Below, piece after piece: positions 1-8,181 of a stretch of 64,000 nucleotides of DNA. The translations under genes and the position numbers were made by a program. Under the pieces are notes generated by a model that was not told where the DNA came from, did not search any database, and saw only the letters and a list, made by a program, of their open reading frames with translations. Origin of the DNA: Rhodobacter sp. GTDB lineage: Bacteria; Pseudomonadota; Alphaproteobacteria; Rhodobacterales; Rhodobacteraceae. Where the stretch lies: the NCBI GenBank assembly GCA_027484145.1, contig JAIXUH010000013.1, positions 248,001-312,000 of the forward strand. Direction: 5' to 3'. The number at the start of each line of letters is the position of its first letter. Position 1 is the stretch's first letter.

Positions 1-65
1 ACCGTCACCACGGGCCGGTCTTGTACCGCTGACAGAATAAGCCTGTGCCGTTCGCTTTCGTGCAT
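1..65 (-). CDS. DeoR/GlpR-family transcriptional repressor, N-terminus only (probable rhamnose regulator)
   Basis: Only the first 21 codons lie in the window; the gene runs off the left edge. They begin MHESERHRLILSAV and continue to PVVTV, the usual opening of DeoR-family regulators just before the winged-helix DNA-binding domain. A GGGAGGA ribosome-binding site lies 5' of the ATG at 65. The gene is divergent from rhaD-rhaI, the arrangement of the rhizobial rhamnose regulator RhaR (a DeoR-type protein), so I infer that it controls the rhamnose genes from the shared 161-bp spacer. The effector-binding domain cannot be seen, so any more specific name would be a guess. Confidence 0.7.
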   Translation of the reverse strand, partial: MHESERHRLILSAVQDRPVVT

Positions 66-108
66 CGCGTCCTCCCTGTCACAAAGCTTCCATTGGTTTC
101 GCTCATTG

Positions 109-177
109 TCAATCATTTTCAATCACAGCAATCATTATGCACCTGCAGCATGACTGAATTTGATCGTTTATGATTGA
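109..177. promoter_or_regulatory. Phased CAATCA boxes: likely operator of the divergent DeoR regulator and rhaDI
   Basis: Three direct copies of CAATCA(T) start at 110, 120 and 129, that is 10 and 9 bp apart, so they face the same side of the helix. An inverted copy, ATGATTGA, sits at 170-177 and matches TCAATCAT at 109-116 perfectly. They fill the spacer between the two divergent genes. DeoR-family repressors commonly bind such short repeated boxes and can loop DNA between them. No clear -35/-10 pair could be assigned. Confidence 0.5.
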
Positions 178-226
178 CTTGCCGCCCCGTTTCGGCACAT
201 TTGCCACAGAGGAATGGGAGGACAGC

Positions 227-2326
227 ATGACCCAAGCAGCGGGCAACCGATTGGAAAACCTGTGGGATAACACCCGCGCCGCCGGGATGAGCGAGTCGCA
301 AAAGCTGCTCTACCGGTCGAACCTGCTGGGGTCGGACAAGCGCATCACGAACTATGGCGGCGGCAACACATCGGCCAAGGTCATGGAAAAGGACCCACTG
401 ACCGGCCAGATGGTCGAGGTGATGTGGGTCAAGGGGTCGGGCGGTGATGTGGGTTCCATCAAGATGGATGGCTTTGCCACTCTTTACATGGAAAAGCTGC
501 AAGCCTTGAAGGGCATCTACCGGGGTGTCGCGTTTGAGGATGAGATGGTGGGTTATCTGCCCCACTGCACTTTCAACCTGAACCCTCGCGCCGCCAGCAT
601 CGACACACCCCTGCATGCCTATGTGCCCAGAAAGCATGTCGATCACATGCACCCCGATGCCATCATTGCCATCGCCGCCTCCAAGAACTCACGCGCGCTG
701 ACAAGGCAGATTTTCGGGGCAGACATCGGTTGGCTGCCTTGGAAGCGTCCGGGGTATGAATTGGGCCTGTGGCTGGAGAAATTCTGCCTTGAGAACCCCG
801 ATGCCAAGGGTGTGGTGCTTGAATCGCACGGGCTGTTCACATGGGATGATGACGCAAAGGCCTGTTATGACCTGACACTTGCCATAATTCAGAAAGCAAT
901 GGATTGGTTCGCGGCGCAGACAGCAGGCCAGACGATTTTCGGCGGTGCGGTCACATCATCGCTGCCTGCAGCAGACCGCCGGGCCGTAGCGGCCCGCCTG
1001 ATGCCCGCCATCCGGGGCATGATTTCGGCCGATCACCATATGGTGGGGCATTTCGATGATCAGCCCGCCGTGTTGGAGTTTGTGAATTCGGCCAAGCTAA
1101 AGCCGCTGGCCGCCCTAGGCACCTCTTGCCCCGACCATTTCCTGCGGACCAAGATCTGCCCGCTTGTTGTGGGGTTTGACCCGGCCAAGCCGGATGTGGA
1201 CGCTACTCTTGCGGCGTTGGCGGGCGAAGTGGCGGCTTATCGCGAAGGCTACGCCGCCTATTACAACCGTTGCAAACACCCGGACAGCCCGCCGCTGCGC
1301 GACCCCAATGCCGTGGTCTACCTCGTGCCCGGCGTGGGCATGCTGACCTTTGCCAAAGACAAGGCAACCGCCCGCATCAGTGGCGAATTCTATGTCAACG
1401 CTATCAATGTGATGCGCGGCGCAGATACGGTTTCGGAGTATTGCGGCCTGCCGGAACAGGAAGCCTTCGACATTGAATACTGGTTGCTGGAAGAGGCAAA
1501 GCTTCAGCGCATGCCAAAGCCCAAAGCGCTGGCGGGCCGGGTGGCCTTTGTCACCGGCGGCGCGGGGGGCATCGGGTCGGCCACGGCCGAGCGGTTCCTG
1601 AAGGAAGGGGCCTGCGTCATGCTGGCCGATATCGACGAGGTGGCGCTTAGCGATGTGAAGGCCAACCTTGCCAGCCGCCATGGCAAGGATGTGGTGCGCA
1701 CGGTCACGATGAACGTGACGGATGAGGCGGCGGTTCTGGCCGCCTATGCCGAAACCGCGGTAGAGTTTGGCGGGCTGGATATTCTGGTGTCGAACGCCGG
1801 CATCGCCTCGTCTGCTCCGGTGGAACAAACGACACTGGCCCTGTGGAACAAGAACATGGACATCCTGTCCACCGGCTATTTCCTTGTCAGCCGCGAGGCG
1901 TTCAAGCTGTTTCGTGCGCAGAACATCGGCGGTTCGGTGGTGTTCATTGCCTCCAAGAATGGTCTTGCGGCCAGCCCCAACGCCTCGGCCTATTGCACGG
2001 CAAAGGCGGCGGAAATTCACCTTGCGCGCTGCCTTGCACTTGAAGGGGCCGAAGGCGGCATCCGCGTGAACGTTGTGAACCCCGATGCGGTGCTGAAGGG
2101 GTCAAAGATCTGGTCCGGCGAATGGCTGGATCAGCGCGCCAGCACGTACAAGACCGACAAGGACGGGCTAGAAGAGATGTATCGCCAGCGGTCCATGCTG
2201 AAGCGGTCTGTCCTGCCCGAAGACATCGCGGAAGGCGCCTATTTCTTTGCATCCGAACTTTCGGCCAAATCGACGGGCAATATCCTGAACGTCGATGCCG
2301 GCAATGTCCAAGCGTTCACGAGGTAA
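227..2326 (+). CDS. rhaD: Bifunctional rhamnulose-1-phosphate aldolase / short-chain alcohol dehydrogenase
   Basis: 699 residues. The N-terminal ~430 residues form a class II aldolase domain with a His-rich metal site (HVDHMH). The rest is a short-chain dehydrogenase domain starting near residue 437 with the nucleotide-binding motif TGGAGGIG, the NAG motif and a YxxxK catalytic pair (YCTAK). The aldolase half cleaves L-rhamnulose 1-phosphate to dihydroxyacetone phosphate and L-lactaldehyde; the dehydrogenase half is expected to act on the lactaldehyde. This fusion is the usual RhaD of rhizobia and Rhodobacterales. I chose the ATG at 227 (MTQAAGNRLENLW) because GGGAGGA lies 4 nt upstream; an in-frame ATG at 170 would add a 19-residue tail that does not look like the family. 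It is followed after 3 nt by rhaI. Cytoplasmic. Confidence 0.93.
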   Translation: MTQAAGNRLENLWDNTRAAGMSESQKLLYRSNLLGSDKRITNYGGGNTSAKVMEKDPLTGQMVEVMWVKGSGGDVGSIKMDGFATLYMEKLQALKGIYRGVAFEDEMVGYLPHCTFNLNPRAASIDTPLHAYVPRKHVDHMHPDAIIAIAASKNSRALTRQIFGADIGWLPWKRPGYELGLWLEKFCLENPDAKGVVLESHGLFTWDDDAKACYDLTLAIIQKAMDWFAAQTAGQTIFGGAVTSSLPAADRRAVAARLMPAIRGMISADHHMVGHFDDQPAVLEFVNSAKLKPLAALGTSCPDHFLRTKICPLVVGFDPAKPDVDATLAALAGEVAAYREGYAAYYNRCKHPDSPPLRDPNAVVYLVPGVGMLTFAKDKATARISGEFYVNAINVMRGADTVSEYCGLPEQEAFDIEYWLLEEAKLQRMPKPKALAGRVAFVTGGAGGIGSATAERFLKEGACVMLADIDEVALSDVKANLASRHGKDVVRTVTMNVTDEAAVLAAYAETAVEFGGLDILVSNAGIASSAPVEQTTLALWNKNMDILSTGYFLVSREAFKLFRAQNIGGSVVFIASKNGLAASPNASAYCTAKAAEIHLARCLALEGAEGGIRVNVVNPDAVLKGSKIWSGEWLDQRASTYKTDKDGLEEMYRQRSMLKRSVLPEDIAEGAYFFASELSAKSTGNILNVDAGNVQAFTR

Positions 2327-2329
2327 GCC

Positions 2330-3604
2330 ATGATCGCGCATGAAACCATCGCGCGTGAAAACGCGCACCGACTGGCCGCCTTGCAGGCCGATTATGCCGC
2401 ATTGGGAGAACATCTAGCCCGCCGTGGCATCGACATTGCCGCGATCAAGGCCAAGGTGGCGCGCTATGGTGTGGCGATCCCGTCATGGGGTGTGGGTACC
2501 GGCGGAACCCGTTTTGCCCGCTTTCCGGGCGAAGGGGAGCCGCGCCACATCTTTGACAAGCTGGAAGATTGCGGCGTGATCCAGACGCTGACCCGCGCCA
2601 CGCCAACGGTCAGTCTGCATATTCCATGGGACAAAGCCCCCGCCGCCGACCTGCTGGCCAAGGCCGAAGAAGTAGGCCTCGGGTTCGACGCGATGAATTC
2701 GAACACCTTTCAGGATCAGCCACAGCAGCGCCGGTCGTATAAGCATGGCTCTGTCTCAAACGCCGATGCAACCACCCGCACGCAAGCGGTAGAGCATAAC
2801 ATCGAATGCATCGAAATCGGCGCCACGCTGGGGTCAAAGGCGCTGACCGTCTGGGTGGGCGATGGCAGCAACTTTCCCGGCCAGCAGGATTTCACCCGCC
2901 AGTTCGACCGCTATATGGAAAGTCTGCACGCGATTTACGCGCGTCTGCCTGCCGACTGGCGGCTTTACACCGAACACAAGATGTATGAACCGGCGTTCTA
3001 TTCAACGGTCGTGCAGGATTGGGGCACCAACTACATCATCGCCACCGAACTTGGCCCGCAGGCGTTCTGTTTGGTGGACCTTGGCCACCACGCGCCCAAC
3101 ACCAACATCGAACAGATCGTGGCGCGCCTGATTTCGCGCGGCAAACTGGGCGGCTTCCATTTCAACGACAGCAAGTATGGCGACGATGATCTGGATACCG
3201 GATCGGTCGATCCCTACCGGCTGTTTTTGGTCTTCAACGAATTGGTGGAGGCCGAGGGTAAGCCCGGCTTCACCCCCGCGCATATGCTGGACCAAAGCCA
3301 CAACGTGACCGACCCGATCGAAAGCCTGATGGTTTCGGCGATGGAGGTGCAGCGCGCCTATGCGCAGGCCCTGTTGGTGGACCGTGCGGCCTTGCGCGGG
3401 TATCAGGATGCGGGAGATGCGTTGATGGCGACGACCACGCTGAAGCACGGGTTCCGCACCGATGTGGAGCCGATCCTTGCCATGGCGCGGCTGGAAGGCG
3501 GCGGGGCGATTGATCCGGTCGCAACCTATCGCGCGGCGGGCTATCGGGCAAAGGTGGCTGCGGTTCGGCCCAAGGTGTTGGGGGCGGGTGGCGGCATCGT
3601 CTGA
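2330..3604 (+). CDS. rhaI: L-rhamnose isomerase, rhizobial type
   Basis: 424 residues, a TIM-barrel sugar isomerase of the RhaI group found in alphaproteobacteria (distinct from enterobacterial RhaA). It interconverts L-rhamnose and L-rhamnulose. Visible family features are the opening SWGVGTGGTRFARFPG, the metal-site segment around TEHKMYEPAFYST and the barrel strand GGFHFNDSKYGDDDL. The start codon lies 3 nt after the rhaD stop, so the two are one transcript. Rhamnulokinase, mutarotase and the rhamnose importer are not on this side and may lie left of the regulator. A strong terminator follows at 3627. Confidence 0.93.
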   Translation: MIAHETIARENAHRLAALQADYAALGEHLARRGIDIAAIKAKVARYGVAIPSWGVGTGGTRFARFPGEGEPRHIFDKLEDCGVIQTLTRATPTVSLHIPWDKAPAADLLAKAEEVGLGFDAMNSNTFQDQPQQRRSYKHGSVSNADATTRTQAVEHNIECIEIGATLGSKALTVWVGDGSNFPGQQDFTRQFDRYMESLHAIYARLPADWRLYTEHKMYEPAFYSTVVQDWGTNYIIATELGPQAFCLVDLGHHAPNTNIEQIVARLISRGKLGGFHFNDSKYGDDDLDTGSVDPYRLFLVFNELVEAEGKPGFTPAHMLDQSHNVTDPIESLMVSAMEVQRAYAQALLVDRAALRGYQDAGDALMATTTLKHGFRTDVEPILAMARLEGGGAIDPVATYRAAGYRAKVAAVRPKVLGAGGGIV

Positions 3605-3626
3605 CCGGACGCCCGACAAGACGCAC

Positions 3627-3667
3627 GCGCCATCGCCCGCATCCGTGGGCGGTGGCGCTGTCTTTTT
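3627..3667 (+). terminator. Rho-independent terminator after rhaI
   Basis: A 12-bp GC-rich stem, GCGCCATCGCCC (3627-3638) with GGGCGGTGGCGC (3647-3658), one G-U pair, an 8-nt loop, followed by TGTCTTTTT. It separates the rhamnose genes from the guanidine operon. Between it and the riboswitch at 3875 lie about 200 bases in which I recognise no gene; they should carry the guanidine operon promoter. Confidence 0.85.
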
Positions 3668-3874
3668 CGGGGCCACCATACACCGTTTTGGCACGAATCT
3701 GCCAAGCCGCACGATTCCGGCACACCATTTCAGCACATTTTTCAAGCAATACCGCACTGTTTCGCCCGTTATTCGCGCAGACCACCGTGACTTTGCACCT
3801 TTTGGCGGGCGGCGCGGCTTCTTGAGCAATGATCCGGGTGCCACCTTGTGCATGATCGCCCTTGAGTTTGGCGG

Positions 3875-3973
3875 CTAGGGTTCCGGTTCCCGCATGGGTT
3901 CGTCTGGTCCGAGAGCTGCCACCGGCGGGGAGACATCCCGCCGGGTGCACGGCGGGACAAAAGCCCGGGAGAC
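3875..3973 (+). promoter_or_regulatory. Guanidine-I (ykkC) riboswitch aptamer
   Basis: All conserved blocks of the ykkC class are present in order: CTAGGGTTCCG (3875-3885), CTGGTCCGAGAG (3904-3915), then GCACGGCGGGACAAAAGCCC and GGGAGA (about 3947-3972). The middle helix (GGCGGG against CCCGCC) also reads well. The class binds guanidinium and turns on downstream genes. Here it lies 66 bases upstream of a transporter, DUF1989 pair, biotin carboxylase and allophanate hydrolase, exactly the operon type this RNA controls. Identification is by eye against the consensus; a covariance-model search would give the exact ends. Confidence 0.93.
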
Positions 3974-3984
3974 CTCGTCAAGCC

Positions 3985-4036
3985 AAGGGATTGGCGGCGA
4001 TGGTCCGTTTATCCCTTACCGAACAGCAAAGGGAAG
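3985..4036 (+). promoter_or_regulatory. Riboswitch expression platform: competing anti-sequestor and Shine-Dalgarno sequestor hairpins
   Basis: Just 3' of the aptamer, AAGGGAT (3985-3991) can pair perfectly over 7 bp with ATCCCTT (4011-4017). The same ATCCCTT can instead pair over 6 bp (TCCCTT, 4012-4017) with AAGGGA (4029-4034), which is the Shine-Dalgarno sequence of the first gene (ATG at 4040). The two pairings exclude each other. This is the layout of a translational on/off switch. No U-run follows either stem, so transcription termination looks less likely. Confidence 0.6.
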
Positions 4037-4039
4037 AAC

Positions 4040-5107
4040 ATGTCGATCCGCCGCAGAACCTTGCTCGCCACCCTCGCCACGCTTGGTGCGTTGTCCATGA
4101 CCCCGGCCCTTGCGCAGGCAAAGACCGACTTCAAAGTGGCATGGTCCATCTATGTGGGCTGGATGCCATGGGGCTATGCGTCCGACGCGGGCATCGTGAA
4201 GAAATGGGCTGACAAGTATGGCATCACCATCGAGGTGACGCAGTTCAACGACTATGTCGAATCCATGAACCAGTATACCGCTGGCGCCTATGATGCCGTC
4301 ACGCTGACCAACATGGATGGCTTGTCCATTCCTGCGGCTGGCGGTGTCGATACCACGGCCGTCATCGTAGGCGACTTTTCGGCCGGAAATGATGCGGTCA
4401 TCCTGAAAGACGGGGCCGCACTGGCCGACATTAAAGGCCGCGATGTGAACCTCGTGGAATTCTCGGTCTCGCACTACCTGCTGGCGCGCGCCCTTGACAG
4501 CGTGGGGATGAGCGAAGCTGATGTGAAGGTGGTCAACACTGCCGACCCCGATATGGTGGGCGCGTTCCAGACACCGGATGTGACCGCGATGGTGACATGG
4601 AACCCGATGGTTTCGGAAATCAAGGCGCTGCCCGGCGCCACCAGCGTGTTTGATTCCAGCCAGATCCCGGGTGAGATCATCGACCTGATGGTGGCGAACA
4701 CCACGGTGCTGGCAGACAATCCCGATTTCGGCAAGGCGCTTGCGGGCATCTGGTATGAAACGGTGACGCTGATGGTGTCGGACACACCCGAAGGCGCCGC
4801 CGCGCGCGCCGCGATGGGGGCCGCCAGCGGCACCGATCAGGCCGGGTTCGAGGCGCAGTTGGCCGCAACCAAGCTGTTCGACAAGCCAGCAGATGCCGTG
4901 GCCTTCACCACATCGCCGGATCTGGGCAAGACCATGGACCTTGTCCGCACCTTCCTGTTCGACAAGGGGCTTTTGGGGTCGGGCGCGGCGTCGGCGGATG
5001 TGATTGGCATTGAACTGCCCGGCGGGGTCGTCCTTGGCGATGAGGCAAACGTCAAGCTTCGGTTCACCGACACCTACATGAAAATGGCCGCCGACGGCGC
5101 GCTGTAA
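4040..5107 (+). CDS. Periplasmic substrate-binding protein of a guanidine/urea-carboxylase-associated ABC importer
   Basis: 355 residues, NMT1/THI5-like fold. The N-terminus has an arginine-rich start (MSIRRRTLL), a hydrophobic stretch and an ALAQA signal-peptidase site, so it is exported. The mature protein opens KVAWSIYVGWMPWGYA, typical of the binding proteins that accompany urea/guanidine carboxylase genes. First gene of the riboswitch operon, with a permease and an ATPase directly behind it. By context the ligand is guanidine or a guanidino/ureido compound; the family was first named for urea. The start is fixed by GGGAAG at 4031-4036, the sequence apparently sequestered by the riboswitch. 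Confidence 0.88.
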   Translation: MSIRRRTLLATLATLGALSMTPALAQAKTDFKVAWSIYVGWMPWGYASDAGIVKKWADKYGITIEVTQFNDYVESMNQYTAGAYDAVTLTNMDGLSIPAAGGVDTTAVIVGDFSAGNDAVILKDGAALADIKGRDVNLVEFSVSHYLLARALDSVGMSEADVKVVNTADPDMVGAFQTPDVTAMVTWNPMVSEIKALPGATSVFDSSQIPGEIIDLMVANTTVLADNPDFGKALAGIWYETVTLMVSDTPEGAAARAAMGAASGTDQAGFEAQLAATKLFDKPADAVAFTTSPDLGKTMDLVRTFLFDKGLLGSGAASADVIGIELPGGVVLGDEANVKLRFTDTYMKMAADGAL

Positions 5108-5122
5108 TCGGCTGATCCCGCA

Positions 5123-5941
5123 ATGCGGCTGATCAACATCAAGCCGGGTCGCGGCACACAGGTCATCCTTGCCTGTGTGCCCTTCGTGCTGCTGGCCTTG
5201 GCCTATGTGATCGGGTCAGCCCTGCGGCTGGCGGAAAACTCGAACGACAAGCTGCTGCCCGCCCTGTCGACCATGGCGCAGACCATCAACACCATGGCCT
5301 TTACCCCTGACAAACGGACAGGCGAGTATCTGCTTTGGTCGGATACGCTGGCCAGTCTGGGGCGGTTGGCGGCAGGTCTTGGCATTTCCACCGCTCTGGC
5401 GCTGATCCTTGGGCTCTTGACCGGCATCTTGCCCGTGGTGCGGGCCCTGATGTCGCCCTTTGTGGCTTTCGTGTCGATGGTGCCACCCTTGGCGCTGCTG
5501 CCGGTTCTGTTCATCGTGCTGGGTCTGGGCGAGGTGTCGAAGATCGCGCTGATCGTGATTGGCGTGGCCCCGATCCTGATCCGCGACCTGTGCCTGACCG
5601 CCATGGCCCTGCCGCGCGAACAGATCGTCAAGGCGGAGACGCTGTCTGCCTCCACCTGGCTGATCGCCATTCGGGTGGTTCTGCCGCAGGTCTTGCCGCG
5701 CCTGATCGACAGCCTGCGCCTGCAACTCGGCCCAGCGTTCCTGTTCTTGATCGCGGCCGAGGCGATCTCGGCAGACTCGGGCCTTGGCTACCGCATCTTT
5801 CTGGTGCGGCGCTATCTGTCGATGGATGTGATCTTTCCCTATGTGGCGTGGATTACGCTGCTAGCCGTGCTCATGGATGTGGGGCTGAATGCCCTGCGCC
5901 GCCGGGTCTTCCCATGGTCAGATCTGGAGCGCGGGCAATGA
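5123..5941 (+). CDS. ABC importer permease (guanidine operon)
   Basis: 272 residues with about six transmembrane segments, binding-protein-dependent transport inner-membrane family (SsuC/TauC-like). The cytoplasmic coupling loop can be seen around residues 150-190 (LPREQIVKAETLSAS). It pairs with the preceding binding protein and the following ATPase. Its stop codon overlaps the ATPase start (ATGA at 5938-5941), so translation is coupled. The expected role is inner-membrane passage of guanidine or a related cation. Confidence 0.88.
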   Translation: MRLINIKPGRGTQVILACVPFVLLALAYVIGSALRLAENSNDKLLPALSTMAQTINTMAFTPDKRTGEYLLWSDTLASLGRLAAGLGISTALALILGLLTGILPVVRALMSPFVAFVSMVPPLALLPVLFIVLGLGEVSKIALIVIGVAPILIRDLCLTAMALPREQIVKAETLSASTWLIAIRVVLPQVLPRLIDSLRLQLGPAFLFLIAAEAISADSGLGYRIFLVRRYLSMDVIFPYVAWITLLAVLMDVGLNALRRRVFPWSDLERGQ

Positions 5942-6795
5942 CCGGCTTGGTGATCGACAAGGTCTGGAAGGAATATGGCGACCAGATCGTGCTGGAAAAC
6001 CTGTCGCTGACGATTGAACCGCGCGCCTTTGTGGCGTTGGTCGGGCCGTCGGGCTGTGGCAAGACCACCTTTCTGCGGATGCTGCTGGGGCAGGAAACCC
6101 CATCACGCGGGCAAATCCTGATGGATGGTGTGCCGCTGCCGCCCGAACCGGGGCCGGACAGGGGGGTGGTGTATCAACGCTATTCCGTCTTCCCGCACCT
6201 GACCGTTCTGGGCAACGTGATGCTGGGGCCGGAACTGCGGAGCAGCCGCCTGTGGGGCCGCAGTTTTGGCACCGCGCGACGCGCATTGGTGGATGAGGCG
6301 CATGCCATGCTGGCCGAAGTGGGCCTGTCGGGGGCCGAGGCGAAGTATCCCGCGCAGCTTTCGGGTGGGATGCAGCAACGGCTTGCCTTGGCGCAGGCGC
6401 TGATGATGAAGCCGCGGGTGCTGCTGCTGGACGAACCCTTTGGCGCGCTTGACCCCGGCATCCGCAGCGATATTCATGCCCTGATGCGGCGGCTGTGGAA
6501 CGAGGTGCCGATGACGGTGGTCATGGTCACCCATGACCTGCGCGAGGCCTTTACCCTTGCCACCCGGATCATCGCCTTTGAACGCACCCGCGACCGCCCC
6601 GAAGAGCGCACGCGGTATGGCGCAACCATCACCAAGGACATCGCCATCTGGCCGCCGCGCGTGGCCGGGGCGCAAACGCTTTACGATGCAGACCTTTCGC
6701 CCAGTCGGGACGACCCGACACTTTTCGGGCCCATAGCCGGGACGGCCCGTCAAACCGGAGAGACCGCTCATGCAGCACATTCCACGCACGCCTGA
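5938..6795 (+). CDS. ABC importer ATPase (guanidine operon)
   Basis: 285 residues. Walker A GPSGCGKTT, signature LSGGMQQRLALAQ and Walker B LLLDEPFGALD are all intact, as in the nitrate/taurine-type ATPases. After the ATPase core there is an unusual ~60-residue C-terminal extension (from about AFERTRDRPEE to the end), rich in Arg, Pro and His, which I do not recognise. The gene overlaps the next one by 26 nt. It drives the importer formed with the two preceding products. Start chosen at the ATGA overlap; a longer in-frame extension upstream would run through the permease gene and is spurious. Confidence 0.88.
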   Translation: MTGLVIDKVWKEYGDQIVLENLSLTIEPRAFVALVGPSGCGKTTFLRMLLGQETPSRGQILMDGVPLPPEPGPDRGVVYQRYSVFPHLTVLGNVMLGPELRSSRLWGRSFGTARRALVDEAHAMLAEVGLSGAEAKYPAQLSGGMQQRLALAQALMMKPRVLLLDEPFGALDPGIRSDIHALMRRLWNEVPMTVVMVTHDLREAFTLATRIIAFERTRDRPEERTRYGATITKDIAIWPPRVAGAQTLYDADLSPSRDDPTLFGPIAGTARQTGETAHAAHSTHA

Positions 6796-7570
6796 CCAGA
6801 TTGCCGCTGATCGCCGCCGCTATGAAGAGCATCAGCGCCGCGGCCTTGATTTCGCGCCCAAGGCGCTGCCCGAACCCAGCCCACGCCCTGCGCCGGTTTC
6901 GGATTTATCAAGGGTGATCTGGACGGAGACCATCCCCGGAGGCTGGTATTGGACAACGCCTCTGGCGAACGGCGAGGTCTTGCGCCTGCAGACGCATGGC
7001 CTTGGCAGCAGCCTGTCGCTGGCGGCATGGTCTGCGGCAGACACGACCGAGCGACTCAATCTGCCCGATACGGTCAAGGTGCAGTGGACGACCGAATTGC
7101 GTAAAGGCCGGGTGCTGTTTTCCGATATGGGCCGGGTGCTGTTGTCGATCACCGAAGATAGCTCTGGCGCACATGATGCGCTGACGGGTGGGTCAGGTGC
7201 CACAGGCCCAGGCACGCCAAAGGCGCGCAACACGCGCGACAACATGGTGCTGGCGGCGGGCAAGCTGGGGCTGGACCGGCGCGATCTGCCCGCGTTGATG
7301 ACCTTCTTTGCGCCGGTGCGCGTGGATGCATCGGGCCGTTTTGCGTGGCGCGGTGCACTGCTGTCGGGTGACGACTGGGTGGAGTTGCGGGCCGAGATGG
7401 ATGTTCTGGTGGCCCTGTCGAACACCCGCCACCCGCTGGACCCTGCCACGGGTGACGTGCCGCCTCTGACGGCCACCCGCATGGTCGCCGTGCCCGTGGC
7501 GGGCGACGATCTATGCCGGACCGCGACCGCCGAGGCGATGCGCGGCTTTGAAAATAACGCTAGGGCCTGA
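6770..7570 (+). CDS. Urea-carboxylase-associated protein 1 (DUF1989), probable carboxyguanidine deiminase subunit
   Basis: 266 residues, DUF1989 family, urea amidolyase associated protein 1 branch. Together with the next gene product it is expected to form the two-subunit carboxyguanidine deiminase (CgdAB) that converts carboxyguanidine to allophanate plus ammonia; I do not assign which letter each subunit carries. It shares the fold motif LSITEDSSGAHDALTG with its partner (LTVTADTSGRHDTCAG) but lacks the partner's cysteine cluster. The start has GGAGAG upstream and overlaps the ATPase by 26 nt. Cytoplasmic. Confidence 0.87.
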   Translation: MQHIPRTPDQIAADRRRYEEHQRRGLDFAPKALPEPSPRPAPVSDLSRVIWTETIPGGWYWTTPLANGEVLRLQTHGLGSSLSLAAWSAADTTERLNLPDTVKVQWTTELRKGRVLFSDMGRVLLSITEDSSGAHDALTGGSGATGPGTPKARNTRDNMVLAAGKLGLDRRDLPALMTFFAPVRVDASGRFAWRGALLSGDDWVELRAEMDVLVALSNTRHPLDPATGDVPPLTATRMVAVPVAGDDLCRTATAEAMRGFENNARA

Positions 7571-7584
7571 AGGGGGAAACCATC

Positions 7585-8178
7585 ATGCAAACCTATGACA
7601 TCCCCGCCGAACGCCCATGGTCGGGCCTTGTGAAAAAGGGCCAGACCATCCGCATCATCGACAGCTTTGGCCAGCAGGCGATTGACACCATCTTTTACAA
7701 CGCCGTCGACGTGGGCGAACGCTATTCCAGTCAGGACACGATGCGCGAACAGGGCGCGGCCTATATCACTACCGGGACAAAGATCATGTCCTCCGAAGGG
7801 CGCGTGATGCTGACCGTGACCGCCGACACGTCAGGCCGCCATGACACCTGCGCCGGGTGCTGTTCGTGCGAAAGCAACACCGTGCGCTTTGGTCACGACA
7901 CGCGCTATCTGCACGCCTGCCGAGAAAACTTCATTCTGGAACTGGCCAAGCATGGCATGGGCAAGCGCGACATCGTGCCAAACATCAACTTCTTCATGAA
8001 CGTGCCGATCAGCCCGAATGGTGCGATGACCATTGATGACGGCATCTCGTCGCCCGGCGATCATGTCGAGATGGTGGCCGAGATGGATGTGCTGTGCGTC
8101 ATCTCGAACTGCCCGCAGATCAACAACCCCTGCAACGGGTTCGATCCGACGCCAATCCGCGTCATCATCACGGGGTAG
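7585..8178 (+). CDS. Urea-carboxylase-associated protein 2 (DUF1989), probable carboxyguanidine deiminase subunit
   Basis: 197 residues, DUF1989, urea amidolyase associated protein 2 branch. It has a striking cysteine cluster, HDTCAGCCSCESN, near residue 90, likely a metal site, and a conserved NFFMNVPI segment. A strong AGGGGGAA ribosome-binding site precedes the ATG. It is the partner of the preceding DUF1989 protein in the carboxyguanidine deiminase step that follows guanidine carboxylation. The carboxylase gene starts 3 nt after its stop. Confidence 0.88.
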   Translation: MQTYDIPAERPWSGLVKKGQTIRIIDSFGQQAIDTIFYNAVDVGERYSSQDTMREQGAAYITTGTKIMSSEGRVMLTVTADTSGRHDTCAGCCSCESNTVRFGHDTRYLHACRENFILELAKHGMGKRDIVPNINFFMNVPISPNGAMTIDDGISSPGDHVEMVAEMDVLCVISNCPQINNPCNGFDPTPIRVIITG

Positions 8179-8181
8179 GCC

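Noticed and set aside
170-226. Upstream ATG at 170 as start of rhaD
   Set aside because: It falls inside the last CAATCA-type box of the operator region and lacks a ribosome-binding site; GGGAGGA favours 227.
3689-3703. Sigma-54-like promoter TGGCACG-AATC-TGCC upstream of the guanidine riboswitch
   Set aside because: The GG to GC spacing is 9 nt instead of the required 10 and the -12 element is TGC without the preceding T; nitrogen control would make sense, but the match is too weak to call.
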